Assembly (NCBI RefSeq): GCF_900078195.1
Contig: NZ_FJVE01000007.1
Span: 1,674,001-1,738,000 of the forward strand
From: Clostridium sp. Marseille-P299
GTDB lineage: Bacteria; Bacillota; Clostridia; Lachnospirales; Lachnospiraceae
Direction of reading: 5' to 3'
DNA length: 64,000 bases
Each line of letters opens with the position of its first letter. Position 1 is the stretch's first letter. This document shows positions 46,055 to 55,800 of this stretch, one piece after another. Under the pieces are notes generated by a model. That model was not told where the DNA came from and did no database searches. It saw only the letters and a list, made by a program, of their open reading frames with translations. A program made the position numbers and the translations under genes.

Positions 46055-46069
46055 AAAAATAAGCTCAAA

Positions 46070-46084
46070 ATGAACAGTGTTCAT
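46070..46084. promoter_or_regulatory. TetR operator 2
   Basis: ATGAACA-G-TGTTCAT, the same 7-base arms as operator 1, 21 bases before the start codon of the first membrane-protein gene. No good -35/-10 pair is seen between the TetR gene and this site, so it might act on a weak internal promoter or as a roadblock. Confidence 0.75.
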
Positions 46085-46105
46085 ATTGAATGGAGGTGTT
46101 TTGAA

Positions 46106-46528
46106 ATGAAAGTAAAAAAAGAAACATTACTAATGATAGCAAGTATTGTATGGTTAATTGCAGGATTTAATATATTACGGATAGGATTTATCAGTTATAT
46201 AGGACATGTAACAATTCTCAATATTTTTCTTTCTGCTTTAGTATTTATAATTTTCTGGTTCATGGTTTTTCATAAGTTAGTTATTAAGCATACAGCTAGA
46301 ATTCAGCATTATCAAGAAAAGCTACAATTTATTTTGAAGTTCTTTGATATAAAATCCTTTTGTATTATGTCATTCATGATGACATTTGGAATTGGTATAA
46401 GAGTCATGAATTTGGTTCCAGATATTTTTATTGCCGTTTTTTATTCTGGACTTGGATTAGCATTATTTGGAGCAGGAATACTTTTTGGATTCAACTATTT
46501 TAAATTTATGAGATTTAATCATGCATAG
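46106..46528 (+). CDS. Four-helix membrane protein of the TetR operon
   Basis: A 140-residue protein with four predicted membrane helices (about 8-28, 36-55, 86-105, 110-130) and a basic loop KHTARIQHYQEK. I do not recognise a family. The frame opens at 46070 inside the operator palindrome, but GGAGG at 46092-46096 makes ATG 46106 the start. The next gene follows by 12 bases. Confidence 0.7.
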   Translation: MKVKKETLLMIASIVWLIAGFNILRIGFISYIGHVTILNIFLSALVFIIFWFMVFHKLVIKHTARIQHYQEKLQFILKFFDIKSFCIMSFMMTFGIGIRVMNLVPDIFIAVFYSGLGLALFGAGILFGFNYFKFMRFNHA

Positions 46529-46540
46529 GAGGGTTAAATA

Positions 46541-47203
46541 ATGCAGGTAATTATGGAAACGGCCTTTGATATCATATATTTAATCACAGTAGTAACATTA
46601 GGGATTATAATGATTCAGAAAAGCAATGGTAAAAAACAATATCTTTTATTTGGTATCATGGCAGTAATATTAGGAGCAGGAGATGCATTTCATTTAGTAC
46701 CTAGAGTAGTTGCGCTATGTACCACTGGATTAGAGGATTATGTATTCGCATTAGGAATTGGAAAGTTTATAACTTCAATTACCATGACTATATTTTATAT
46801 ATTACTTTATTATGTATGGCGCTTACGCTATGAAATTGAAGGTAAAAATGGCATTACATGCATGATATACATATTAGCAATATCACGTATCATTTTATGC
46901 CTGTTCCCACAAAATGCTTGGACAAATGCAAATGCACCTTTTCGTTGGGGAATTTACCGTAATATACCTTTTACATTGCTAGGTATTCTTATTATTATAT
47001 TATTTTATAAAAGTGCTAAGGAGAGGAATGATAAGCAGTTTCGTTTTATGTGGTTGACGATTGTATTAAGTTTCGTATTTTATTTACTAGTTGTATTATT
47101 TGTAGATAGGATTCCGGTAATGGGTATGTTGATGATACCTAAAACATGCGCATATGTATGGACGGTATTCATTGGATTTAATAGTATGAGATCAGGGAGG
47201 TAA
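46541..47203 (+). CDS. Multi-helix membrane protein of the TetR operon
   Basis: A 220-residue protein with about seven membrane helices and motifs GAGDAFHLVPRV and FPQNAW that look conserved; His and charged residues inside helices hint at a sensor, cofactor or transport role, but I cannot name the family. It lies between two other membrane proteins under TetR control, with 5 bases to the next gene. Confidence 0.7.
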   Translation: MQVIMETAFDIIYLITVVTLGIIMIQKSNGKKQYLLFGIMAVILGAGDAFHLVPRVVALCTTGLEDYVFALGIGKFITSITMTIFYILLYYVWRLRYEIEGKNGITCMIYILAISRIILCLFPQNAWTNANAPFRWGIYRNIPFTLLGILIIILFYKSAKERNDKQFRFMWLTIVLSFVFYLLVVLFVDRIPVMGMLMIPKTCAYVWTVFIGFNSMRSGR

Positions 47204-47208
47204 TATTC

Positions 47209-47631
47209 ATGAAAAAGATATTAAATATTTCATTTATATATTTTCTACTAGCAATGGTGGGAGGGGTATTCTATAGAGAATTCACAAAATATAATGGATT
47301 TATGGGGAAAACAACATTAAGTTATCTTCATGTACATTTATTAGTCTTGGGTACAATTTTATTTTTAATTATAGCCTTATTTTGTAAAGATACAAACTTA
47401 TTACAGAATCGAACTTTTAAAAAGTTTTTGATAGTATATAATATTGGGCTTCCACTTATGATATGTATGTTGTTAATTCGTGGTATTCTACAAACCTTGG
47501 AATTACAAGTAAGTAATGCAATCAATGGAATGATTTCTGGATTTGCAGGAATATCTCATATCATATTAATGATAGCATTATGGATGTTCTTTTCTTCATT
47601 GAAACAAGTATTAGTTCATGAAGAAAGATAA
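47209..47631 (+). CDS. DUF2871-type membrane protein
   Basis: A 140-residue protein with four membrane helices. The blocks GGVFYREFTKYNGF and LSYLHVHLLVLGTI match my memory of the DUF2871 family, whose paired His in the second helix recall haem- or metal-binding membrane proteins. The function is unknown. It is the last gene of the TetR operon and is followed by a terminator. Confidence 0.7.
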   Translation: MKKILNISFIYFLLAMVGGVFYREFTKYNGFMGKTTLSYLHVHLLVLGTILFLIIALFCKDTNLLQNRTFKKFLIVYNIGLPLMICMLLIRGILQTLELQVSNAINGMISGFAGISHIILMIALWMFFSSLKQVLVHEER

Positions 47632-47639
47632 AAGTCAAC

Positions 47640-47672
47640 AAAGCAGTGAATGGAAATAGATTCACTGCTTTT
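47640..47672 (+). terminator. Rho-independent terminator
   Basis: AAAGCAGTGAAT (47640-47651) pairs perfectly with ATTCACTGCTTT (47660-47671), followed by TGCTATTT. It ends the TetR-controlled operon. Confidence 0.8.
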
Positions 47673-47808
47673 GCTATTTAGAAAGTAACATTATATCAAT
47701 ATAAAGTTGAGATATGGTTTCTAAGTATTGAAATTTTATATATGAATAGGAATCTTAAACTGAAATATACTAATATTTATTGAAGCTCTATCTTAAGATG
47801 CCTTTAAT

Positions 47809-47831
47809 TACTTCACTTTATTAATGAAGTA
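47809..47831. promoter_or_regulatory. Dyad near the hydrolase promoter
   Basis: TACTTCA (47809-47815) and TGAAGTA (47825-47831) are inverted repeats next to TATTATATTATAAATG, which could hold the -10 box. This is a possible operator for the choloylglycine-hydrolase-family gene. Confidence 0.35.
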
Positions 47832-47888
47832 TTATATTATAAATGATGAATTTATATTTATACCAAAAAATAAAAGGAGGAGTTTAAC

Positions 47889-48866
47889 ATGTGTACATGC
47901 ATTACATTTCAAAATAAAAATTTTTATTTTGGTAGAAATCTTGATTTAGAATACTCATTTGGAGAAAGAGTTGTAATAACACCTAGAAAGTATGTATTTG
48001 ATTTAAGGACTCAAGAGAAAATGGTTGAACATTATGCGATGATTGGAATGGCTACTGTAATCGATAACTATCCTCTTTATGCGGAAGCAGCCAATGAAAA
48101 AGGTCTAAGTATGGCAGGTCTTTATTTTCCAGATAATGCAGTTTATCACGATGTAAAAGAAGATAAAGTTAATATTACACCTTTTGAATTAATTCCATGG
48201 TTACTTGGAAAATGTGCAACAGTTGATGAAGCTGAAGTTTTGTTAAAGGACGTGAATATAGTTAGGATTCCGTTTAATAATAATATTCCGCTAGCTCCCT
48301 TACACTGGATGATTGCTGATAAAAAAAGGTGTCTTGTACTGGAATCGATGGAAGATGGGCTAAATATCTATGAAAATCCAATTGGAGTTTTAACAAATAA
48401 TCCTCCTTTTTATTATCACAAAACTAATCTATCGAATTATATGAATATTACACCAAATTCTCCAGAAAATCGATTTTCTAAATCCCTTAATATACAGGCA
48501 TATGGACAAGGAATGGGAGGAATGGGACTTCCAGGCGATGTTTCTCCAAGTTCTCGTTTCATTAGAGCTGCATTTGTCCAGCAGAATTCTGTTTGTTCAG
48601 AGGATGAGATATCTAATGTTACGCAGTTTTTTCATATGTTAGATGCAGTTAGTATGGTAAGAGGTGTAACTATCACACCAGAAGGGAAGTATGATATTAC
48701 TACGTATTCTTGCTGTATAAGTGTAGATCAAGGGATTTATTACTATAAAACGTATGAGAATAATCAGATTAGCGCTGTTAAGTTAATGAATGAGGACTTA
48801 GATCGGGACGATTTGATTGTTTATGATTTTAGGAATTCACAAAATATTTATTATGAAAATAACTGA
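47889..48866 (+). CDS. Choloylglycine hydrolase family (Ntn) amidase
   Basis: A 325-residue N-terminal-nucleophile hydrolase of the bile salt hydrolase / penicillin V acylase family. After Met removal, C2 would be the nucleophile; R16 and D19 (GRNLD), the Asn in VLTNNP and the Arg in SPSSRF complete the usual active site. The substrate cannot be read from sequence: bile salt, penicillin V or acyl-homoserine lactone are all known in the family. No signal peptide, so it is cytoplasmic. GGAGGAG precedes the ATG. Confidence 0.9.
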   Translation: MCTCITFQNKNFYFGRNLDLEYSFGERVVITPRKYVFDLRTQEKMVEHYAMIGMATVIDNYPLYAEAANEKGLSMAGLYFPDNAVYHDVKEDKVNITPFELIPWLLGKCATVDEAEVLLKDVNIVRIPFNNNIPLAPLHWMIADKKRCLVLESMEDGLNIYENPIGVLTNNPPFYYHKTNLSNYMNITPNSPENRFSKSLNIQAYGQGMGGMGLPGDVSPSSRFIRAAFVQQNSVCSEDEISNVTQFFHMLDAVSMVRGVTITPEGKYDITTYSCCISVDQGIYYYKTYENNQISAVKLMNEDLDRDDLIVYDFRNSQNIYYENN

Positions 48867-49047
48867 TATAAATGCTATTATCAAAAAGATATAAGTAAAA
48901 AAGTTGTTATCTCTTACTTACTATATTGAGCTTACTATATTTTTGTTGCAATCATTGTAAATATATAGTAATATGTTTCAATAATCTATTTATTTTCTAA
49001 TACTCGTATTACAGAATAATTAAGGTTTATAAGTATGGATATATGAG

Positions 49048-49083
49048 AAGTTCCTCCATCTATATGGTAGGAACTTTTTTTAA
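49048..49083 (+). terminator. Rho-independent terminator
   Basis: AAGTTCCT (49048-49055) pairs with AGGAACTT (49069-49076), with an inner CCAT/ATGG, and a run of seven T follows. It lies in the gap after the hydrolase gene. Confidence 0.75.
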
Positions 49084-49193
49084 GTAATTTTATTTTTATG
49101 TAGTAATTGTGTTTGAGTTAGGAGTATTTTGTTACTTATTTTAAGAATATTACAATGTCAAATACGGATAAAAGGAAAAGGTTGGTATATAGG

Positions 49194-50618
49194 ATGAGAG
49201 AGAAAAAATTTAGTTACTTCACGAAGCTAATTGCTGTAATGATTATTATTGTTATGTGTTCGAATTTAGTACCTGTTCAAGCAGCTAGTAAGAATATGTG
49301 GTTGAAAAAATATTACATAACCATCAACGTAGGTAAGATAAGTACTATAGGAATTAAGAGTAATACAACTGGAAAAAATGTAACTTATTCTAGTAGTGAT
49401 AAGAAAATAGCTACAGTATCTAGTAAAGGTGTTATAAAAGGAGTAAAAGCAGGAAAGGTTACGATAACTGTCAAGGCAGGTAATGTATCTAGAAAGTGTA
49501 TTGTAACGGTTAAGAAACCTTGGATTGCTGTTGACAAGATTGAGTTTGAACAAGAAATTATAGCACTTGATATAGGTGAAAAAGAAAGTAATCCTGCTAC
49601 AATTTTTCCTAGCAATGCTTCTGGTAAATGGATAACATATAGCTCATCGGATCCTACAGTTGCAACTGTAGATAAAAATGGTGTTGTAACAGGAATGAGA
49701 GAAGGAAAAATTATCATTACTGCGAAAGGAAGCGGAGGAGTAAGAAATGAATCTATAGTGTATGTTAGCGAATATGAATACGAGGAACCCGTTAATAGGA
49801 AACCAGAAGTATATGATTCGACACTTATAGTAAATCAAGGTAAAGTAAAGCTTGGAATGAAGAAATCAGAATTACTTAATTCATTTGGTGAACCTTCTTT
49901 GATTTTGGATAGTGATTTTAATTGTCCGGTTTATATTTATAATAATGATTATACAAGTTTGGTATTTGTTTATGTTAAGAATGATGAGGTAATTGGATAT
50001 TATACAAATGCTGCTGTATTTGAAACATGTGGTGTTAAGAGTTCATTTACAAGGGATGAAATCTATGACATCACCCTTGCGATGAGTGGATGTAAGACAA
50101 GTGATTATAGAAATGATTTATGGTATGATTATAATGGTAATTTAATAAGTATTTTAGTCATGATACCTTCTATTGATCCAGATAAACTAACAACTTCTTA
50201 TTTACCAACTGCAAGTAGTAAAGTTATTCGAAATATGGAAAGAATCTATTTTGAATTAGTGAATGGACTCCGTGGAAGAAATGGAATAGCACCACTTTCT
50301 TTTGATAGTGAAATGTCTGAAGTTGCTAGAAAACATAGTGAAGATATGACGAAACGGGGGTATCTGGATCATATTACTCCAGATGGTATAACTATCACAG
50401 ATAGATTAGATAATGCAGGTATTTCTTATACAAGAGCGGGTGAAATAATTACAATTGATATTTGTTTAAGTACTGTTTCTAATATAGTAACTTTTATGCG
50501 ATCAATTAGCCACCGTAACCTTATGTTAGATTCTGGATTTACAAATGCTGGAGTAGGAGTATCAATCGGAGATGTAGAAATTGATGAATTAGGAAATATT
50601 ACAATAATGTTTCGATAA
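49194..50618 (+). CDS. Secreted Big2-Big2-CAP protein, copy 1
   Basis: A 474-residue secreted protein. After a signal peptide (cleavage near VQAASKN) come two bacterial Ig-like Big2 domains (YSSSDKKIATVSSKGVIKG; YSSSDPTVATVDKNGVVTG). Then come a CAP-associated N-terminal domain (GMKKSELLNSFGEPS) and a C-terminal CAP/SCP domain (FELVNGLRGRNGIAPLSFD, ARKHSEDMTKRGYLDHITPDG). It probably acts at or near the wall; the CAP role is unknown. I start at ATG 49194 by comparison with the paralogue, although the frame is open from 49155. Confidence 0.87.
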   Translation: MREKKFSYFTKLIAVMIIIVMCSNLVPVQAASKNMWLKKYYITINVGKISTIGIKSNTTGKNVTYSSSDKKIATVSSKGVIKGVKAGKVTITVKAGNVSRKCIVTVKKPWIAVDKIEFEQEIIALDIGEKESNPATIFPSNASGKWITYSSSDPTVATVDKNGVVTGMREGKIIITAKGSGGVRNESIVYVSEYEYEEPVNRKPEVYDSTLIVNQGKVKLGMKKSELLNSFGEPSLILDSDFNCPVYIYNNDYTSLVFVYVKNDEVIGYYTNAAVFETCGVKSSFTRDEIYDITLAMSGCKTSDYRNDLWYDYNGNLISILVMIPSIDPDKLTTSYLPTASSKVIRNMERIYFELVNGLRGRNGIAPLSFDSEMSEVARKHSEDMTKRGYLDHITPDGITITDRLDNAGISYTRAGEIITIDICLSTVSNIVTFMRSISHRNLMLDSGFTNAGVGVSIGDVEIDELGNITIMFR

Positions 50619-50622
50619 AATG

Positions 50623-50660
50623 AAAGCAATTCGCGTGAAATAACGTGGATTGCTTTTTTT
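50623..50660 (+). terminator. Rho-independent terminator
   Basis: AAAGCAAT (50623-50630) pairs with ATTGCTTT (50649-50656), and seven T follow. It ends CAP copy 1. Confidence 0.75.
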
Positions 50661-50719
50661 AGCTTGTTCAGCCTGTGCGGAATCTTATCGATGAAGAAAA
50701 TATAGTGTCTTGATAGTAG

Positions 50720-50937
50720 GAAACACATGTTAATGATATGGGGCTCTATTGTGAGGTTGTGTCTGGAGTATGTCGTATAGCAAATCTTTGGACTGACGGA
50801 AAGAAAATACGTTTAAAGTATGGTATTGGAAATTACTAGTGCAAATATGGAGGTTAGATGGAAAGAAAGTTTACGTACTTTTTATTGGGGGTCCACTCTA
50901 TATGGACAGGAATAGCATAGTTTATCGAGAAATCTAG
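50720..50937 (+). pseudogene. Possible gene debris between the CAP paralogues
   Basis: The 670-base gap has no intact gene. An open frame 50720-50839 reads through GLYCEVVSGVCRIANLWTDG then KKIRLKYGIGNY, and a second, in another frame (50839-50937), reads VQIWRLDGKKVYVLFIGG. Both share W-x-DGKK and look coding, but neither has a start and ribosome site. A degenerate secreted-protein gene is the likeliest reading. 50938-51164 shows only AT-rich DNA. Confidence 0.3.
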
Positions 50938-51290
50938 TACTGTCTAGAAAGATGAATTAGAGTGCTTATCTTTAGATTTCGTAATTAAAGACCAAAATAT
51001 TAATGATTGTATACTCTTCTGATTTGTAGGATAAACAGGCACTTTTTTATATAATATATTTTATAACTTATATGTAGCTCCAATTTTTTTTTATTTTTTT
51101 ATTGACAGTATATATTGATTTAGGTCTTTAATGATTTAAAGTAAACACAATTCTTAAGTATAATATGATGAATCTTAAAGAAAAGGAAATAGTTTACATT
51201 TATATTGTGATACTGTATAATTTTACTATATTCGGGAGTGAAAAAGATTTAGGTGTTATTATTATGTGTTGTTACAGAAAGGGGTTACAG

Positions 51291-52709
51291 ATGAGGGAGA
51301 GTAAATTAATAAGTAAAGTATTTGTTTTGACGATTGTAATGTTGTTATTTATGAATGTAATACCAGTAAAAGCAGCTAGTAAGAATATGTGGCTAGAAAA
51401 ATATTACTTAACTGTCGATGTTGGTAAGACAGGAACAATAGGTATTAAGGGGAATACAACAGGTAAGAAAGTGACTTATACAAGTAATGATGAGAAAATA
51501 GCTACTGTTTCTAGTAAGGGAGTTATTAAAGGAGTGAAAGCGGGAAAGGTTACAATATTAGTTAAGGCTGGGAATGTTACAAGAAAATGTATCGTTACAG
51601 TGAAGACGGCGTGGATTCCTGTTAAATCAATTATATTTGAACGAGAGGTTGTGTCATTAGATATAGGAGAAACGAGAAACAATCCTGGTATTATATTTCC
51701 TAATAATGCATCAAGCAAGATGATAACTTATACTTCATCCGATACCAATGTTGCAATTGTCGATGGAAAAGGGAAAATAACTGGTGTTGGTGAAGGTGAA
51801 ACTATTATTACGGCAAAAGGTAGTGGCGGTGTTAAAAGTATTGTAGAGGTTTTTGTTAGCAAATATGAGTATGAGGAACCTGATAATAGAAAACCGGAAG
51901 TTTATGATTCAATGTTAATTGTAAATCAAGGTAAAGTAAAACTGGGAATGAATAAATCAGAGTTACTAAATTCTTTTGGTGAACCATCATTAATCTTGGA
52001 TAGCGACTTTAATTGTCCAGTCTATATCTATAACAATGATTATTCAAGCTTAGTATTTGTTTATGTGAAAAATGATGTAGTTATAGGATATTATACGAAC
52101 GCTGCGCAATTTGAGACTTGTGGGATTAAAAGCTCATATACTGAAGAGGAAATTTTAAAAACTACATTAGCTTTAAGTGGATGTAAAACCATCGATTATA
52201 AAATGCGTATGTGGTATGATTATAATGATGAACTAATAAGTATATTAGTTCTAATTCCTAGTATAGATCCAGATGAATTAACAACTTCATATTTACCAAC
52301 TGCAAGTAGCACTGTTATAAGAAATATGGAGAGAATATATTTTGAGTTAGTGAATGGTTTTCGTGGAAGAAACGAAATCACACCTGTTTCATTTGATAAT
52401 GAAATGACAGAAGTTTCTAGAAAACATAGTGAGGATATGACGAAACGAGATTATTTTGATCATACTACGCCAGAAGGACTTACACCATTTGATAGATTAA
52501 CTAATGCAGGAATTTCTTATTCAAGTGCAGGAGAAATTATTACTGGTGATATGTGTTTAAGTACAGTATATAATATTGTCTCATTTATGGGATCAATTAA
52601 TCATCGCAATATAATGTTAAAATCTGAATATACAAGAGCAGGAGTCGGAGTATCAATTGGTGATATTACTCTTGAAGAATTTGGTAATATTACAATTTTA
52701 TTTCGATAA
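51291..52709 (+). CDS. Secreted Big2-Big2-CAP protein, copy 2
   Basis: A 472-residue paralogue of copy 1 with the same order: signal peptide (VKAASKN), two Big2 domains, CAP-associated domain (GMNKSELLNSFGEPS) and CAP domain (FELVNGFRGRNEITPVSFD). The first part of the CAP-associated domain is almost identical in protein but differs at many third codon positions. The frame is open from 51165, but AAAGGGG before ATG 51291 and alignment with copy 1 give this start. It ends just before the giant secreted protein gene. Confidence 0.87.
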   Translation: MRESKLISKVFVLTIVMLLFMNVIPVKAASKNMWLEKYYLTVDVGKTGTIGIKGNTTGKKVTYTSNDEKIATVSSKGVIKGVKAGKVTILVKAGNVTRKCIVTVKTAWIPVKSIIFEREVVSLDIGETRNNPGIIFPNNASSKMITYTSSDTNVAIVDGKGKITGVGEGETIITAKGSGGVKSIVEVFVSKYEYEEPDNRKPEVYDSMLIVNQGKVKLGMNKSELLNSFGEPSLILDSDFNCPVYIYNNDYSSLVFVYVKNDVVIGYYTNAAQFETCGIKSSYTEEEILKTTLALSGCKTIDYKMRMWYDYNDELISILVLIPSIDPDELTTSYLPTASSTVIRNMERIYFELVNGFRGRNEITPVSFDNEMTEVSRKHSEDMTKRDYFDHTTPEGLTPFDRLTNAGISYSSAGEIITGDMCLSTVYNIVSFMGSINHRNIMLKSEYTRAGVGVSIGDITLEEFGNITILFR

Positions 52710-52714
52710 GAAAA

Positions 52715-52748
52715 GGCAATTCACACTTTTTTGTGAATTGCTTTTTTT
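52715..52748 (+). terminator. Rho-independent terminator
   Basis: GCAATTCACA (52716-52725) pairs with TGTGAATTGC (52732-52741), followed by TTTTTTT. It ends CAP copy 2. Confidence 0.85.
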
Positions 52749-52835
52749 ATTTACTATTGACAAGCTATACAGAATTAAGTGCTTAATTGAAATTAAGAAA
52801 TTCAATAAAAATTACAAAAGGAAGGTGAATGCAGA

Positions 52836-55800
52836 ATGGATATATCAGCTTTTAAAAAGATATTTAAGTTGATAATAGCAGTAATGCCATTACTTATTTT
52901 AATCACAATACTTAAAAATACAACACTTGCAAAAGCAGATAGTACAAATGAATGGTCAGTAGGAAACTCCGGTGTTATTAATATTGAACAGTGTGGAGGC
53001 ACTGGTGCAGAAAATTGGATGATGGATAAGACTGTATTTTTGTTCCGCCCTTATAGTTTACCTACATTTGAACAAAAAGATGGTAGAAAAAAAATGATTA
53101 AAGATTTTTCTAGTGTGAATCCAATTTATACTACAGCTACAGTAGCAATAGTTCCTTATGATTTTACTAATTATCTTAAAGTAAACGGATTTACTGATAT
53201 TAAAATAATGAGGCGTATTTCATGGAATTCATTAAATATTGATTATTTTCAAGAGAAAAAAGATTTAAATGCAGTTAAACAAATGACGGCTAATTCTAAT
53301 GGGGATGAAAGTTCGTTTAAAAATGGCGTATTTTATGCAGAGTTGAAAAAAATGGAAGACCTAAGTAGTTGGTCTACATTAATTAAAAATAATGAAGAAG
53401 AAATGAAGAAGATAAATAATGTATGGAGTTGGATTACTCGTTTTGATTCAGCGTCAAAATCCTACCAGGTAACAGAGAGAATTGATCAATACTTACATAT
53501 AGGTTCATTAGGGATAGAGCCTGATAATATAGAAGAAGCTTCTCCAGAAAAAGTTGAAGAACTTAAATTAAGGTATATTGATTTCCTCATGACTCTTTAT
53601 GTTCAATCTAAAGATTCTGTTGCTGAACCATATTGGAAAACAGCAATTGATAAATATGTTGATGGGATTTATGGAACAAAAACGAACAACTGTAACGTTG
53701 CTATTAGTGCAGGATTTATTGCAAGAGGATATATCAACTATACTGATAAGAATGGTAAAACTATAAATGTATTATCTAATATGCTTGGTGGATGTCAGGA
53801 TTTACTTGATGTCGCACTTGGAATTGAGAGTGATTTTAGTCTTGGTAAACTAGATTCCTCTAAAACAGTAGCAGAGGAATTGGTAAAGGAATCAAAAGAA
53901 ACGAAATTTTATAATCGTTTATTAAAGTCATTACAATTAAGCGTTATTAGACAAAAAAATAGTGGCCAAAAGGTAACTAGAACTTATACTTCAGATAATA
54001 TTTTTGGGTCACCAATCGTTTCTCGAATTATTCGAAACAGAATATTGATTAATGGTCCTAATGTTAGTTGGGGGAATGAATGGAATAGTTTGAGTTTAAT
54101 TGAACATCTAGTATTAAAAAGCGAATATTATGGTACTATGCTTGTACCTGCTTATGATGGACCTAATATTCCAGAGTTGGAAGCAACTCTAGATGTAAAA
54201 AGTACATTGAAAGGATATAATGATATTAAGTATGTTAAATTCAAAGAAATGGTACCAACATTAAAAGATAGTCCTTCTTTATCTATACATTTATCAAAAG
54301 GAAATGGAACAAATAATGATGCATTATGGAAGCAGTTTTTAAATCGTTACAGATACTACGCGATAAAGGTTGTCTTTACACAACTAGCAGGGGGTGTTGG
54401 TAACGACTCACCACCGGATCTAGAATTATGGAAACCTGTGTATGTAGAATCATCTAAAGTAGTAGAAGGGAAGGTTTTAGAAACTTGGCTAGATAATGAT
54501 GAACCATTTCATACATGGACAGCTAAATCATTGAAAAATCATCCAATTGGTGAGGGAAAATATCAAAAATATGAATATCAAGCGACAGTATCTTTATTTT
54601 ATTCAAATATAACTAAAGATATTTCAAAAATGATGTGTTTAACTGCTAAAACGAATCCTGATACTATGCAATATCTAAATAAGATTAAACCAACTGATGT
54701 GCCAACTCCATCCGTAACCCCAACCCCAATCCCACAATACGGCATCTACACCTCAGAACCAGACGCATATGCCGAACTAAAAGAAGGCTCCATCTACAAC
54801 GAAACCTTCGAAGCAATGGCCGGAGTACCAACAACCAGAACTTTATATTTTGCAACAGGTGGTTCCGAGTTCATGGTTGAAGTAGAAACGCTATACGACT
54901 ACGATAAAACAGCAACCAGAAAGTACCGTTCCTACTTCAGCGGTAATGTCGATTGTGAATTTAAAGAAGCAGATAATGCAAAAACTGCATCTTTAGGTGG
55001 ACAGACGGTACAGTTACATAATGGCGGAACGTATACAAAAACTTGGACCGGCACAATACCAAATAAAGCACAACCAGTTACTTCATTACATAACGCAAAA
55101 TCTATCGCACAACCAGACTATACGGAATACAACGCAAAATTGGCAGAGGCAAATACATATATTGCCGAGGTCAATGGAACTTCATTAAGTTATACCTCAG
55201 GAAGTGATAAGAAAACAAGAACGAAATCAGGATGGAATGCTAGAATAACCACAAATAGCAAAACTGACCCAATTACTACAACAGCAAGTGTATCTTGTCA
55301 AAAAAAAGATCCTATTGATGAAAATGACTCTGGTGTGCCATGTCAAAACGAAATGGCAACAGCACAACCAGGGGCAGCAGGAAGTTTCACGATAACCGTA
55401 ACATATACTGTACCGTCTCATATACTATGTGGACCATGCTGTGATCATACACTAGGGGCTGTAGAAGATACTTGGACTCAAGAAGTAAAATTCGATACAC
55501 TTAAAATGACCGATGTAAGAGTATGGAAAATAGATAGTAGCTATGTAGGTGGTATGAAAGAAATTACCTATGATGACAATGAGTATGTAACAGCTAATGT
55601 AGTTCAAGGTGATCCAAACATCTTTTATAATATAGCTTCCAGTGATACAAGCGTTGCTGGACGACTGAGATATAGTCTACAGCAAGGGCAACATGATGAT
55701 GTAATCTGGTATGAACAAAATGCAAATAATGTAGAGACAAGATCGGATGCATGCAATGGTATGTCTGGAACAATAAGTTCAGAAAATCCAATTCCAGTGC

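Noticed and set aside
49266..49838. Several - strand frames opposite CAP copy 1
   Set aside because: They are antisense to conserved Big2 and CAP sequence and have no ribosome sites.
52657..52872. Small frame between CAP copy 2 and the giant gene
   Set aside because: It overlaps both neighbours and runs through the terminator at 52715-52748.
54997..55421. Short frames inside the giant gene on both strands
   Set aside because: The giant frame is continuous with signal peptide and domains; these lack ribosome sites.
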